DNA from: Chloroflexi bacterium HGW-Chloroflexi-10
GTDB taxonomy: Bacteria; Chloroflexota; Anaerolineae; Anaerolineales; Anaerolineaceae
Length of the DNA: 64,000 nucleotides
Assembly (NCBI GenBank): GCA_002840755.1
Contig: PHBZ01000013.1
Coordinates: forward strand, 107,329-171,328
Direction of reading: 5' to 3'
The position numbers and the translations under genes were made by a program. Each line of letters opens with the position of its first letter. The stretch's first letter is position 1. Below the pieces are notes generated by a model. The model had not been told where the DNA came from. It saw only the letters and a program-made list of their open reading frames with translations, and searched no databases. Shown here one piece after another: positions 25,794 to 33,998 of the stretch.

Positions 25794-27482
25794 ATGAGTA
25801 TGCCTATATTAACCCGCGAAGAATTACAGCAACGCTTGATTGCGCTCCATCGTGCCAGTGTAGAACTGGTGCAGGATGTTTCTTTAGAATCGGTTTTGGA
25901 ACGTATCGCCCAACTGGCCTGTGAACAATCCGGTGCGCGCTATGCTGCTTTGGGTGTCAATAACGAAAAGGGTGAACTGGAACAATTTATCCCCATTGGG
26001 ATGAGTGAAGTTGAAATCGGAAAAATGGCGCATCCCCCCAAAGGTTTAGGCCTGATCGGGGCGCTGATGAAAAGCCGCGAGAGCATCCGCCTGACCGACC
26101 TGCACCAGGATCCCCGCAGCTATGGCTTCCCCAGCGGACACCCAGGCATGAATTCCTTCCTTGGTGTGCCCATTTATCTTGGTGAACGCAATCTTGGGCA
26201 AATTTACCTCACCGAAAAAGCCGATGGGCAGCCCTTCACAGCGGATGATCAGATATTGATAGAAATGTTAGCCGCCTACGCAGCCGTGGCCATCTCGAAT
26301 GCCCGAATGTACCGCAACCTGATCCAACATGATCGCACGCTCACCCGTCGCAATGAAAATCTGGCCCTGCTCAATGAAATGTCATCTACCCTGGCCACTT
26401 CCTCTGACATCAATGAAGTACTCGAAAAAGCGCTCATCCAGTTAATGGACTATTTACGCCTGGAGGTGGGTGAGATCTTCCTGATGCAGGAGGATAAGCG
26501 CAGCCTCAAACTGGCTCTGCACCGTGGTGAAACTGTTTACCGTATCTGGCGTAATGATTTCTTCAAACTGGGCGAAGGCTATGTGGGAGTTACCGCCAAA
26601 GACGGTCTTCCACGTTTATTGGATCTGCCCTGTGACGACGAAAACTGCGAATTGCACGAATCACTCACCCAGAAAAATTTCCGTCAATTAGGCTTGCTGC
26701 CCCTGCAAGGACGCCAGGGCACCCTCGGTGTCATGTGTGTCGGCACCAGCCACCCGCAGCCGTTGGACGAATTGGAAATGCAGTTTCTGGCCGCCATCAG
26801 TTCCTGGGTTGGCACGGCCATAGAGAATATGCAGCTCAACCTGCAGGGTCGTCGCCTGGCAATTCTGGAAGAACGCGAACGCATTGGCATGGACCTGCAC
26901 GACGGTATCATTCAATCCATTTATGCCGTAGGGCTCACCCTGGAACACGCCCGGCTGTTGTTAAATGAAGACACCAATGCTGCCCACAATCGCATAGCGC
27001 AATCCATTCAGGATCTCAACAGCGTCATTCGCGATCTGCGCTCCTACATCCTGGATTTGCGTCCCCGCCAACTGCATGACGAAAGCCTGATGAATGGTAT
27101 TCAACGCCTTGCCACTGAATTACGCGCCAACACCCTCTTAGAGATCAACCTCTCCGGACCCAGTGACGGCTTTCCCGATTTGGATGAAGCCAGAGCAATT
27201 GCGCTCTTTCACATCTGCCAGGAAGCTATGGCCAATATTGCCAAACATGCCCGCGCTCACACAGTTACCGTCACCTTGTGGAAAACACCTCAGCGTGTCT
27301 TATTGGAGATCAACGACGATGGTCGTGGTTTTGATTTTGATACCAAGCAAATGAATATTGGTCACGGCCTCGCCAATATGAAAACTCGCGCGCGGAATGC
27401 AAGCGGCGATGTGGAATTCACCTCAGAAAGCGGTCAGGGTACCACTGTGCTGGCCTGGGTCCCCTATAATAATGACAAATAG
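25794..27482 (+). CDS. Sensor histidine kinase, two GAF domains plus HisKA_3 (DosS/NreB-like)
   Basis: 562-residue cytoplasmic kinase without TM segments. GAF-1 (~22-170) contains ARYAALGV, RSYGFPSGHPGMNSFLGVPI and GQIYLTEKADGQPFT, very like the haem-binding GAF-A of mycobacterial DosS/DosT. GAF-2 spans ~190-345. The HisKA_3 domain has the phospho-acceptor His369 in GMDLHDGIIQ, and the HATPase shows the N box (CQEAMANIAKHA), DDGRGFD and GHGLANM. By family it should phosphorylate a NarL-type response regulator, but none is adjacent. The stop overlaps the ubiE/menG start by 11 nt, so the two are an operon, linking redox or oxygen sensing with quinone synthesis. Haem binding is inference. Confidence 0.9.
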   Translation: MSMPILTREELQQRLIALHRASVELVQDVSLESVLERIAQLACEQSGARYAALGVNNEKGELEQFIPIGMSEVEIGKMAHPPKGLGLIGALMKSRESIRLTDLHQDPRSYGFPSGHPGMNSFLGVPIYLGERNLGQIYLTEKADGQPFTADDQILIEMLAAYAAVAISNARMYRNLIQHDRTLTRRNENLALLNEMSSTLATSSDINEVLEKALIQLMDYLRLEVGEIFLMQEDKRSLKLALHRGETVYRIWRNDFFKLGEGYVGVTAKDGLPRLLDLPCDDENCELHESLTQKNFRQLGLLPLQGRQGTLGVMCVGTSHPQPLDELEMQFLAAISSWVGTAIENMQLNLQGRRLAILEERERIGMDLHDGIIQSIYAVGLTLEHARLLLNEDTNAAHNRIAQSIQDLNSVIRDLRSYILDLRPRQLHDESLMNGIQRLATELRANTLLEINLSGPSDGFPDLDEARAIALFHICQEAMANIAKHARAHTVTVTLWKTPQRVLLEINDDGRGFDFDTKQMNIGHGLANMKTRARNASGDVEFTSESGQGTTVLAWVPYNNDK

Positions 27483-28185
27483 TAGTAGCCCACAAGAACG
27501 CGCCCGTGCCGTACAAAGCATGTTTGGGCGCATTGCCCCACGCTACGACCTGATGAATCGCTTGATGACCGGCGGCATGGATGTGCGCTTGCGTAAAAAG
27601 GTGATCCGCTTGGCAAAACTACCCGCTGGCGGCAGTCTGCTGGACCTGGGCGCCGGTACAGGTGACCTGGCTCAGGAAGCCCATCATCAATACCCAGGCA
27701 GCCGGATCACTGCAGCTGATTTTACCCTGGGGATGATGCAAACCGGCCAGAAACGCTCCGGTCCGCGCCTCAACTTTGCTGCCGCGGATGCGCTCAACAT
27801 TCCCTTTGCCAACGCAAGCTTTGATGTCGTGGTCTCTGGGTTTTTATTGCGCAATGTCGTAAACCTGCCGCTGGCCTTACGGGAACAATGGCGCGTACTC
27901 AAACCCGGTGGTATCTTTGTTTCGCTGGATACAACAAAACCACGAAAAAATGTATTCAGCCCATTAATCCGCTTTCACATGCACACTATCATCCCATTAC
28001 TCGGGCAGTTGCTCTCCGGGGAACGCGACCCTTACGTGTATCTGCCCACCACCTCAGAAAACTTCCTCTCTGCTGAACAGTTAGCCGTTCATCTGGCCAA
28101 CACCGGCTTCAGAGAAATTTCTTACAATCGTCACATGTTCAGCACTGTGGCCATCCACTGGGCACGCAAACCGCTGGATGAATAA
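27472..28185 (+). CDS. ubiE: Ubiquinone/menaquinone C-methyltransferase
   Basis: 237-residue class I SAM methyltransferase that C-methylates the quinone ring in the last step of menaquinone (MenG) synthesis. Signatures: VQSMFGRIAPRYDLMNRLMTGG, motif I LLDLGAGTGDLA, and the family segment GFLLRNVVNLPLAL. Start ATG 27472 lies inside the end of the kinase gene (overlap 11 nt) and has no SD of its own, consistent with translational coupling; the longer in-frame extension upstream has no support. A menaquinone role is more likely than ubiquinone in Chloroflexota, so menG would also be an apt name. Confidence 0.9.
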   Translation: MTNSSSPQERARAVQSMFGRIAPRYDLMNRLMTGGMDVRLRKKVIRLAKLPAGGSLLDLGAGTGDLAQEAHHQYPGSRITAADFTLGMMQTGQKRSGPRLNFAAADALNIPFANASFDVVVSGFLLRNVVNLPLALREQWRVLKPGGIFVSLDTTKPRKNVFSPLIRFHMHTIIPLLGQLLSGERDPYVYLPTTSENFLSAEQLAVHLANTGFREISYNRHMFSTVAIHWARKPLDE

Positions 28186-28233
28186 CTTTATGGTAGTATT
28201 GTGCACATCTTACCAATCAGGGAACCAGAGCAC

Positions 28234-28989
28234 ATGACCTCAAGCCATTCCAACAAAGCCGCGCTGCGTGGCGAGCCCTCTTACGTCTGGCGTGCCGGAC
28301 AGGAACGCCGCCTGCGCATGATCCGTACCGCCGCTGGCGAACGCTGCCGGGGGATCGTCTTTGAAAACGGGGTCGGGCTGGGTGCTTATCTTTCACGTCT
28401 GGCACAGGATGCCCGGCAAGCGATTGGATTGGACGTGGAACTGGAGCGCACCCGGGAAACTCATCAGCACGTCAAGCAGGTCATCTGCGGTGTGGGTGAA
28501 CACCTGCCCTTCCCATCCAACAGCTTCGACCTGATGCTCAGCAATGAAGTCCTCGAACATGTTCAGGATGATCACCAGGCCGTGTACGAAATGGTGCGTA
28601 CACTCAAACCCGGTGGGCGCCTGGTACTTTTCTGCCCTAATCGCGGTTACCCCTTTGAGACCCACGGCATCTACTGGCGCGGGAAATACCATTTTGGTAA
28701 CATTCCACTGGTCAACTACCTGCCACGCAAGTGGCGCGATCAACTCGCCCCGCATGTGCAGGTATACACCCGTCGCGACCTGCAAAAACGCTTCGCCGGT
28801 CTGCCGGTGCGTTTTATCGAACGCGGCATCATCTTCGGCGCATACGACAATATCATCGCGCGCAAACCCACCCTGGGAAAAATACTACGTGTTATCCTGC
28901 AATTTCTGGAGAAAACGCCCTTGCAGGTGTTCGGATTATCCCATTTTTGGGTGGTCGAGAAAAACAATAATGAGAACAGTAATGAGTAA
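28234..28989 (+). CDS. Class I SAM-dependent methyltransferase (Methyltransf_11)
   Basis: 251 residues. Motif I is degenerate (GIVFENGVGLGAY), the acidic end of strand 2 reads GLDVELERT, motif II is FDLMLSNEVLEHV, and motif III is LKPGGRLVLFCPN. These support a methyltransferase; the substrate is unknown, possibly a lipid or polysaccharide. ATG 28234 (AGGGA 10 nt upstream) is preferred to GTG 28201. It follows ubiE by 48 nt on the same strand. The C-terminal NNNENSNE is encoded by the heptamer repeat tract at 28970, which also supplies the stop codon. Confidence 0.8.
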   Translation: MTSSHSNKAALRGEPSYVWRAGQERRLRMIRTAAGERCRGIVFENGVGLGAYLSRLAQDARQAIGLDVELERTRETHQHVKQVICGVGEHLPFPSNSFDLMLSNEVLEHVQDDHQAVYEMVRTLKPGGRLVLFCPNRGYPFETHGIYWRGKYHFGNIPLVNYLPRKWRDQLAPHVQVYTRRDLQKRFAGLPVRFIERGIIFGAYDNIIARKPTLGKILRVILQFLEKTPLQVFGLSHFWVVEKNNNENSNE

Positions 28990-29060
28990 AAACACAGGCT
29001 GTTTCTGCTTCAAACGCTTCTCACCATCCCTCATTACTTGCGACTTTAAGCAACAACAAG
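28970..29060. repeat. Heptamer repeat running into a gene's 3' end
   Basis: Units AATGAGA/ACAGTAATGAGT overlap the last codons and stop of the methyltransferase at 28234, then CCCTCATTACT appears in opposite orientation near 29030. This shows that the dispersed repeat can invade or create coding ends. Confidence 0.5.
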
Positions 29061-29112
29061 AATCTGCATCGATTTAAGTCCTTTTTCCCCAGTAACAGGC
29101 CCCAATCCCTCA

Positions 29113-30015
29113 TCACTCCTGCGCAGCGGGCGCTGCGCGCCTGAAATCGTAAATCCCATCCACAACCGGGTAATGCTCGCCGCAAGTGGCGCATACCAAA
29201 TCAGGTGGCGTATCTTCCAGGGCAACACCGCAAGCCGGGCATTTAAAGAAAGTGCCTTCAACAGGAATTTCACTCTTCCCCACCATACGGTTTCGCGTAA
29301 AAACACTCGGACTGAATTGCCAGGCATCCCCGGTGAGTTGCGCCAGACTGTCCAGAAAAACCAGCAATTTGAGCGGCAAACTCTTTTTCAAAAAACCGAT
29401 CCGAAAATGCGAAACCGTCAACTGCCGTTCCACACTAAAATTGCACAATTGCAGCCAGGAACGCACCGTGGCCGGATGAAAGTCGAAATTCAATGCAGCA
29501 AATTCAATCGGTTCCGGTGAAAAAGGATTCCAACTTTGCCGGCGTAGCAGATAACGCAGAATCGACTTTAAATTTTGTTTATTGGCATACTCAAGAATAA
29601 AAATAGCATTTTCCTGCAAAACAGTGCGTACCTGTTGCAATGCCAGGCGCGCTTCGGCCATATGGTGCAGCGTGCGGATCATCGTTGCGCCATCAAAAAG
29701 GCCGTTCACAAATGGCAGGTGGTAAACGTCCGCAGCAACATAAATATACTCACCGGAATCACCCAAACGCTGTTTGGCTTGCTCCAATTGGGTACGCGAG
29801 TAATCCAGCAGCACTACGCGCTCATATCCCCGGTAACGCGGTGTATTGCGTCCCGCGCCGGCGCCTAATTCCAGCATCAACTTGCCACCCGTAGGTAGCA
29901 GTCGTTTTAAAGCAATTTCTTCGCAGGCGTCCTCATACGCTCGTCCGCCCTCGTCCCAAAAAGACGTTTGGTAATCGGAGCCTTCATAATTACAAACAGG
30001 CGGGGTATCTGTCAT
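29113..30015 (-). CDS. Methyltransferase with C-terminal Trm112-like zinc domain
   Basis: 300 residues. SAM motif I is LMLELGAGAGRNTPRY; motif II FDGATMIRTLHHM and motif III EYANKQN follow. The last ~45 residues form a Trm112p-like zinc domain, CPACG...CATCG followed by YPVVDGIYDF. Fusion of a methyltransferase with its Trm112 activator-like domain is seen in other bacteria; in eukaryotes Trm112 activates tRNA and rRNA methyltransferases, so an RNA or protein target is possible. ATG 30015 (AGAAGAT upstream) is preferred to TTG 30048. It lies directly downstream of the SRP RNA gene on the same strand. Confidence 0.82.
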   Translation of the reverse strand: MTDTPPVCNYEGSDYQTSFWDEGGRAYEDACEEIALKRLLPTGGKLMLELGAGAGRNTPRYRGYERVVLLDYSRTQLEQAKQRLGDSGEYIYVAADVYHLPFVNGLFDGATMIRTLHHMAEARLALQQVRTVLQENAIFILEYANKQNLKSILRYLLRRQSWNPFSPEPIEFAALNFDFHPATVRSWLQLCNFSVERQLTVSHFRIGFLKKSLPLKLLVFLDSLAQLTGDAWQFSPSVFTRNRMVGKSEIPVEGTFFKCPACGVALEDTPPDLVCATCGEHYPVVDGIYDFRRAAPAAQE

Positions 30016-30079
30016 ATCTTCTTTTTTGTCTGTCACAACGACGGGCAATGTTTTTCTTTCGCAAATTGGGAATAAAATA

Positions 30080-30182
30080 TCCGGATAGGGTTCCCGGCGG
30101 CACCCAGAATTACCTCCTTATCGCTGCTTCCTCTCGGATCTGACGAGGTTCGAAGGTTTCCGCCGCGCCGGCCCCACCCGGA
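30080..30182 (-). ncRNA. ffs: Signal recognition particle RNA, small bacterial (4.5S) type
   Basis: Minus-strand transcript with the universal SRP domain IV core: GTCAGATCCGAGAGGAAGCAGC with the GGAAGCAGC-like asymmetric loop, closed by ACCTC/GAGGT and CGGCGG/CCGCCG helices, and terminal pairing TCCGGGTGGGG with CCCTATCCGGA. The ~103 nt ends pair cleanly at 30182 and 30080. The apical loop reads CGAGAG (GNRA-like GAGA). It binds Ffh and guides membrane protein targeting. The Alu domain is absent, as in small types. Confidence 0.93.
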
Positions 30183-30189
30183 CGCCTAA

Positions 30190-30218
30190 AGGATACCGCA
30201 CAGCGCCCAGATCGTCAA
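30190..30218 (-). promoter_or_regulatory. Promoter of the SRP RNA gene
   Basis: -35 TTGACG (30213-30218), 17 bp, -10 TATCCT (30190-30195) on the minus strand. The predicted start, about 30183, coincides with the 5' end deduced from RNA pairing. Confidence 0.8.
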
Positions 30219-30304
30219 TATATTTAGAAAAGCAATGCCATTTCAATTTTTTTATGTTATTCTTTTGACTGTAGAATCAACCCCCTTTCCGGATAGGTAT
30301 TGAA

Positions 30305-32986
30305 GTGACAAACTCTCAAGTTGGACGTGTGCCTTTGCTTTCCGCCAAATTGTTCCAACCCTCTCCCGCGCCAAATCGGGTGAAACGGCCGCACCTGATG
30401 CAGAGATTAGAGGACGGTCTGGCTGCCAGACGACCATTGACATTGATTTCGGCTCCGGCAGGCTATGGCAAGAGCACCCTGATCTCAGAATGGACTAGTC
30501 GATCTGAACTATTGGTTACCTGGCTGGCATTAGAAGAAGTCGATGATGATCCTTTACGCTTCTTTACCTATTTTATTGCCGCATTACAACGTGTGGATGC
30601 ATCGCTGGGTGGGGACATCCTGACTTTGCTGCTGGCCGGCCAACTTCCACCGCAAGAGGTGATCATTACGACGCTGGCCAATGACCTCATCCGTGTAAAA
30701 CGGAATTTTGTTTGCGTCCTTGATGATTTTCAGACCATTCAGGATCAAAGTATCCATTCTGTGTTGAATGCTTTATTAACCCACCAACCAGGCTGTTTTC
30801 ACCTGGTGATTATTACCCGCGAAGATCCACCATTCCCATTGGCGCGCATGCGTGCCAGGAACCAGCTTACCGAGGTGCGTGCCGCCGACTTACGCTTTAA
30901 CCGGGAAGAAATGAATCGTTTCCTAAAAGACGTGATGGGGCTCGTCCTTTCCGAAACAGATATCACCCTTCTGGAAGAACGCACTGAAGGCTGGATTGCC
31001 GGTTTACAATTGGCCGGGCTTTCTTTGCAGGGACGCACCGATCCTTCTACCTTCGTGGAATCGCTCAGCGGAAGTCATCGTTTCATCCTGGGCTACCTGG
31101 CTGAAGAAGTGTTGAAAGGACAACCATTACAGGTGCAGGAATTTTTATTGCAAACCGCTATACTTTCCAGGCTTACCGGCAGTTTATGTGATGCTGTCAC
31201 CGGGCAGACAGACGGCGCTGTTCAATTGGAAAAGCTATTGGCTGCCAATCTATTTCTGATTCCTCTGGATGATGAGCAGCATTGGTATCGTTATCATCAT
31301 TTGTTTGCCGATCTCCTGCGCAGCCAACTGCAACGCACAAACCCGGAGTGGGTCACCGAGCTTCACTTACGCGCTGGCTACTGGTATAGAGATCACCATC
31401 AGCCAGCTGAATCAATTGAGCACCTGCTGGCAGCCGGCGATTATTCTCAGGTAGTTAATATTTTGGAAGAAGAGATTTGGAGCTTACTCAATCAGGGCTT
31501 TGTACGCAAGATAGAGGGTTGGATGCAAATCCTTCCGTTAGAATGGCGCACGCATGGCCCGCGTATAAGCCTTGGGTTTGCCTGGATGCACTTGCTGCGC
31601 GGTAATTTTGGGCAAATTAATCCTTACCTGAAGCAGGCAGAAGCCGCTCTCGTAAATTTACCATCCGGATCGCAGGAAAATAACAACTTACTGGCAGAAT
31701 GTCTGGCACTGCATGCCAACCTGATGCAGGCTCAGGGAAAGATACCCGAGGCACTCGAAGCGGCCCAGCGCGCGCTGCAATTGTTGAAAGCGGATAATTT
31801 CCGTGTGGCTGGTTTGGCATATTTGGGTCTGGGGGCAGCCTATCGTCAGGCGCCAGACTACGAAAAGGCTGTAGATGCACTTCAGAATGCCATCCGAACC
31901 AGCCGGATTTCAGGAGATCTTGTGACCGGTATGCTGGCAGTAGCCCATATCACGCTGATGTCACTCCAGCATGGGCGTCTGCGTTTCGCCGCAGATACTG
32001 CTCTACAGGCTATTGATTGGTTAGAACGCTCTGAAACAGCACCCCCGCCGCTAGCCGGTGCTGTATATGGAGCGTTGGGTTTAATTTATTATGAATGGAA
32101 CCAGGTAGAAAAAGCACGCGAGTATCTTTTGCGCGGAATCAAATTAAGTACATTTTCAGGACATAATGCATCGTTGATTTACACCAAAACCAGTCTGGCA
32201 CGCTTGCAACAGGCCGAAAACAACATGGAAGAAGCCTTAAAAAATATCCATGAAGCGGGGAAACTATTACAATTAGGCGCACCCGGTTGGGTACGTCCGG
32301 GGTTATTATATCGCCAGGTTGGTTTATTACTGGCTATGGGTAACAGTCCTGAAGCCGAGATGATCTTGCGTCAAAGCGGGATCACGCTGAAAGATGCAGT
32401 CAATCACCAAACCGAAGAGGCACATCTGGCTTACTTACGGTTTTTACTTCACCAGGCAGATGCCCGGATGCTGCAAGAAGGATTGGAACTGGCTGAACGC
32501 ATCATTGTATCTGCGCAAAGCGGGCAACGTAGCGGGATTTTATTTCAAGCGTTAATATTGGGCACCTTACTGCATAGCACTTCCGGCGATGTTTCAGCCG
32601 GGCTGGACTGGCTGGAAAAGGCTCTGGAACTATCTGAAGCGGAAGGTTATATTCGCGTTTTTGTGGAGGAGGGCGCCGCGCTCGCGGCCATACTGCGAAA
32701 GATCCACCACTCCAGTTATGCCGCAAAATTACTGGCTCTTTTTCCCATCTCCGCCGAAGCGCATAAACCAGTGCCGGGTGAGGATAGCTTGATTGAACCA
32801 CTCACTGAACGGGAATTGGAAGTGCTGCGCTTACTGTCCACCGGGTTAAAATATACCGAAATGGCAACCCAACTGGTTGTCAGTGTAAACACGGTGCGCT
32901 TCCATATCAAACGAATTTACGCCAAATTAGGTGTAGAGAAGCAAGCTAAAGCGATTGAAATGGCCCGACAGTTAGGCCTGATCTAA
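30305..32986 (+). CDS. MalT-like LuxR-family transcriptional regulator (LAL)
   Basis: 893-residue large ATP-binding LuxR regulator. An N-terminal STAND/AAA-type NTPase has Walker A SAPAGYGKST (~50-59) and Walker B-like VCVLDDFQ; the centre is TPR-rich helical (~360-790); the C-terminal GerE-type HTH reads LTERELEVLRLLSTGLKYTEMA and VSVNTVRFHIKRIYAKLGV (~825-890). GTG 30305 has a weak AGG site. MalT-like proteins activate transcription on binding an inducer and ATP. The operon just downstream (33088-35777) is the natural candidate target, though this is inference. Its promoter region is divergent with the SRP RNA promoter. Confidence 0.9.
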   Translation: MTNSQVGRVPLLSAKLFQPSPAPNRVKRPHLMQRLEDGLAARRPLTLISAPAGYGKSTLISEWTSRSELLVTWLALEEVDDDPLRFFTYFIAALQRVDASLGGDILTLLLAGQLPPQEVIITTLANDLIRVKRNFVCVLDDFQTIQDQSIHSVLNALLTHQPGCFHLVIITREDPPFPLARMRARNQLTEVRAADLRFNREEMNRFLKDVMGLVLSETDITLLEERTEGWIAGLQLAGLSLQGRTDPSTFVESLSGSHRFILGYLAEEVLKGQPLQVQEFLLQTAILSRLTGSLCDAVTGQTDGAVQLEKLLAANLFLIPLDDEQHWYRYHHLFADLLRSQLQRTNPEWVTELHLRAGYWYRDHHQPAESIEHLLAAGDYSQVVNILEEEIWSLLNQGFVRKIEGWMQILPLEWRTHGPRISLGFAWMHLLRGNFGQINPYLKQAEAALVNLPSGSQENNNLLAECLALHANLMQAQGKIPEALEAAQRALQLLKADNFRVAGLAYLGLGAAYRQAPDYEKAVDALQNAIRTSRISGDLVTGMLAVAHITLMSLQHGRLRFAADTALQAIDWLERSETAPPPLAGAVYGALGLIYYEWNQVEKAREYLLRGIKLSTFSGHNASLIYTKTSLARLQQAENNMEEALKNIHEAGKLLQLGAPGWVRPGLLYRQVGLLLAMGNSPEAEMILRQSGITLKDAVNHQTEEAHLAYLRFLLHQADARMLQEGLELAERIIVSAQSGQRSGILFQALILGTLLHSTSGDVSAGLDWLEKALELSEAEGYIRVFVEEGAALAAILRKIHHSSYAAKLLALFPISAEAHKPVPGEDSLIEPLTERELEVLRLLSTGLKYTEMATQLVVSVNTVRFHIKRIYAKLGVEKQAKAIEMARQLGLI

Positions 32987-33087
32987 CCCTAAGACTACAT
33001 TGTTTCTCAATGACAGACTACATTTTGATGTGGTCCGTTTTGTTTTTGGCAGGTATACACTTGGGGCATAACAAAAAAGGATAAACT

Positions 33088-33333
33088 ATGCACTCAATGA
33101 AAACAAACCATAAGAACATCAACTTGCGCTCATATATGCTCAAGCTTAGCGGCTCGGTGGATGCCGATTTTGTAATTTCCTTTTGCCCAACCGGTTTGAG
33201 CATAACCCGGGAAGGTGATCTCACCATTCTTGACAATATCCTCACTGATCAATCCGGCATTCTTGGGTTGTTCCGTCATTTACATAATATGGGTTGTACC
33301 ATCCTGCTGATGAGTTGCTGCCCCGAAAAATAG
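33088..33333 (+). CDS. Small conserved-looking hypothetical protein
   Basis: 81 residues starting at ATG 33088 with AAAAGG 8 nt upstream. Features: LSGSVDADFVISFCPTGLSI in the middle, DQSGILGLFRHLHNMG near the end, and a terminal CC pair. No TM helix, no signal peptide. The pattern LTDQSGILGLFRHLHNMG suggests a compact alpha/beta fold. I do not recognise the family. The gap to the flavodoxin gene is 8 nt, so it is the first gene of that operon. Confidence 0.65.
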   Translation: MHSMKTNHKNINLRSYMLKLSGSVDADFVISFCPTGLSITREGDLTILDNILTDQSGILGLFRHLHNMGCTILLMSCCPEK

Positions 33334-33341
33334 GAGAAGAA

Positions 33342-33998
33342 ATGCCAAAAAACAAAATATCCCGTCGTGATTTTCTCAAAGCTGCCGGTATTACCGCAGC
33401 AGCAGCCGCGTTAACCTGTTCCGGGCTTGGCTATGCAGCCACACGTTCCCCGGAGATTGAAATAGCAAAGGCTACTTTTGGAAAGGAAAATACCATGAAC
33501 AAACGAATTCTTGTTACCTACGCAACCCGCGCCGGCTCCACAGCGGAAGTAGCCGCTGCCATCGGTGATAGTCTCAGCCAGCGTGGTTTCGCCGTAGATG
33601 TCAGCTCTGTAAAAGACAACCCCCAACTGAAAGACTATCACTCCGTGGTGATGGGCAGCGCCATTCGCATGGGTAACTGGCTGCCAGAAATGGTGGACTA
33701 TATAAAAGCTAACCAATCTGCTTTAAAAGGTATACCGGTAGCCCTCTTCACCGTTTATATGCAAAACACCGGTGAGGATGAAACCAGCCGCAGTGCCCGC
33801 CAGGGGTATCTGGCCGCTGTACACCCTCTGTTGAATCAATTTGAGGAAGCTTTCTTTATCGGAAAAATGGATTTATCCCGTCTTTCCTTTTTGGATCGGA
33901 TGATTGCTAAAATGGTAAAAGCCAAAGATGAAGATCTGCGCGATTGGGACAAAATCCGAGACTGGGCAAGTACAGTGTTTGCATCGGAGCTATCGTAA
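33342..33998 (+). CDS. Tat-exported flavodoxin-domain protein
   Basis: 218 residues. ATG 33342 follows GGAGAAGAA. The N-terminus carries a Tat signal (SRRDFLKAAG then Ala-rich stretch), followed by a flavodoxin domain (~52-210) with the FMN phosphate loop TYATRAGSTAEV and the strand SVVMGSAIRMGNW typical of the HemG-like protoporphyrinogen oxidase / flavodoxin_5 group. Export of a folded flavoprotein across the membrane by Tat makes sense, but flavodoxins are usually cytoplasmic. A second ATG (MNKRILV) right before the flavodoxin domain could make a cytoplasmic form. It overlaps the next gene by TAATG. Confidence 0.82.
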   Translation: MPKNKISRRDFLKAAGITAAAAALTCSGLGYAATRSPEIEIAKATFGKENTMNKRILVTYATRAGSTAEVAAAIGDSLSQRGFAVDVSSVKDNPQLKDYHSVVMGSAIRMGNWLPEMVDYIKANQSALKGIPVALFTVYMQNTGEDETSRSARQGYLAAVHPLLNQFEEAFFIGKMDLSRLSFLDRMIAKMVKAKDEDLRDWDKIRDWASTVFASELS

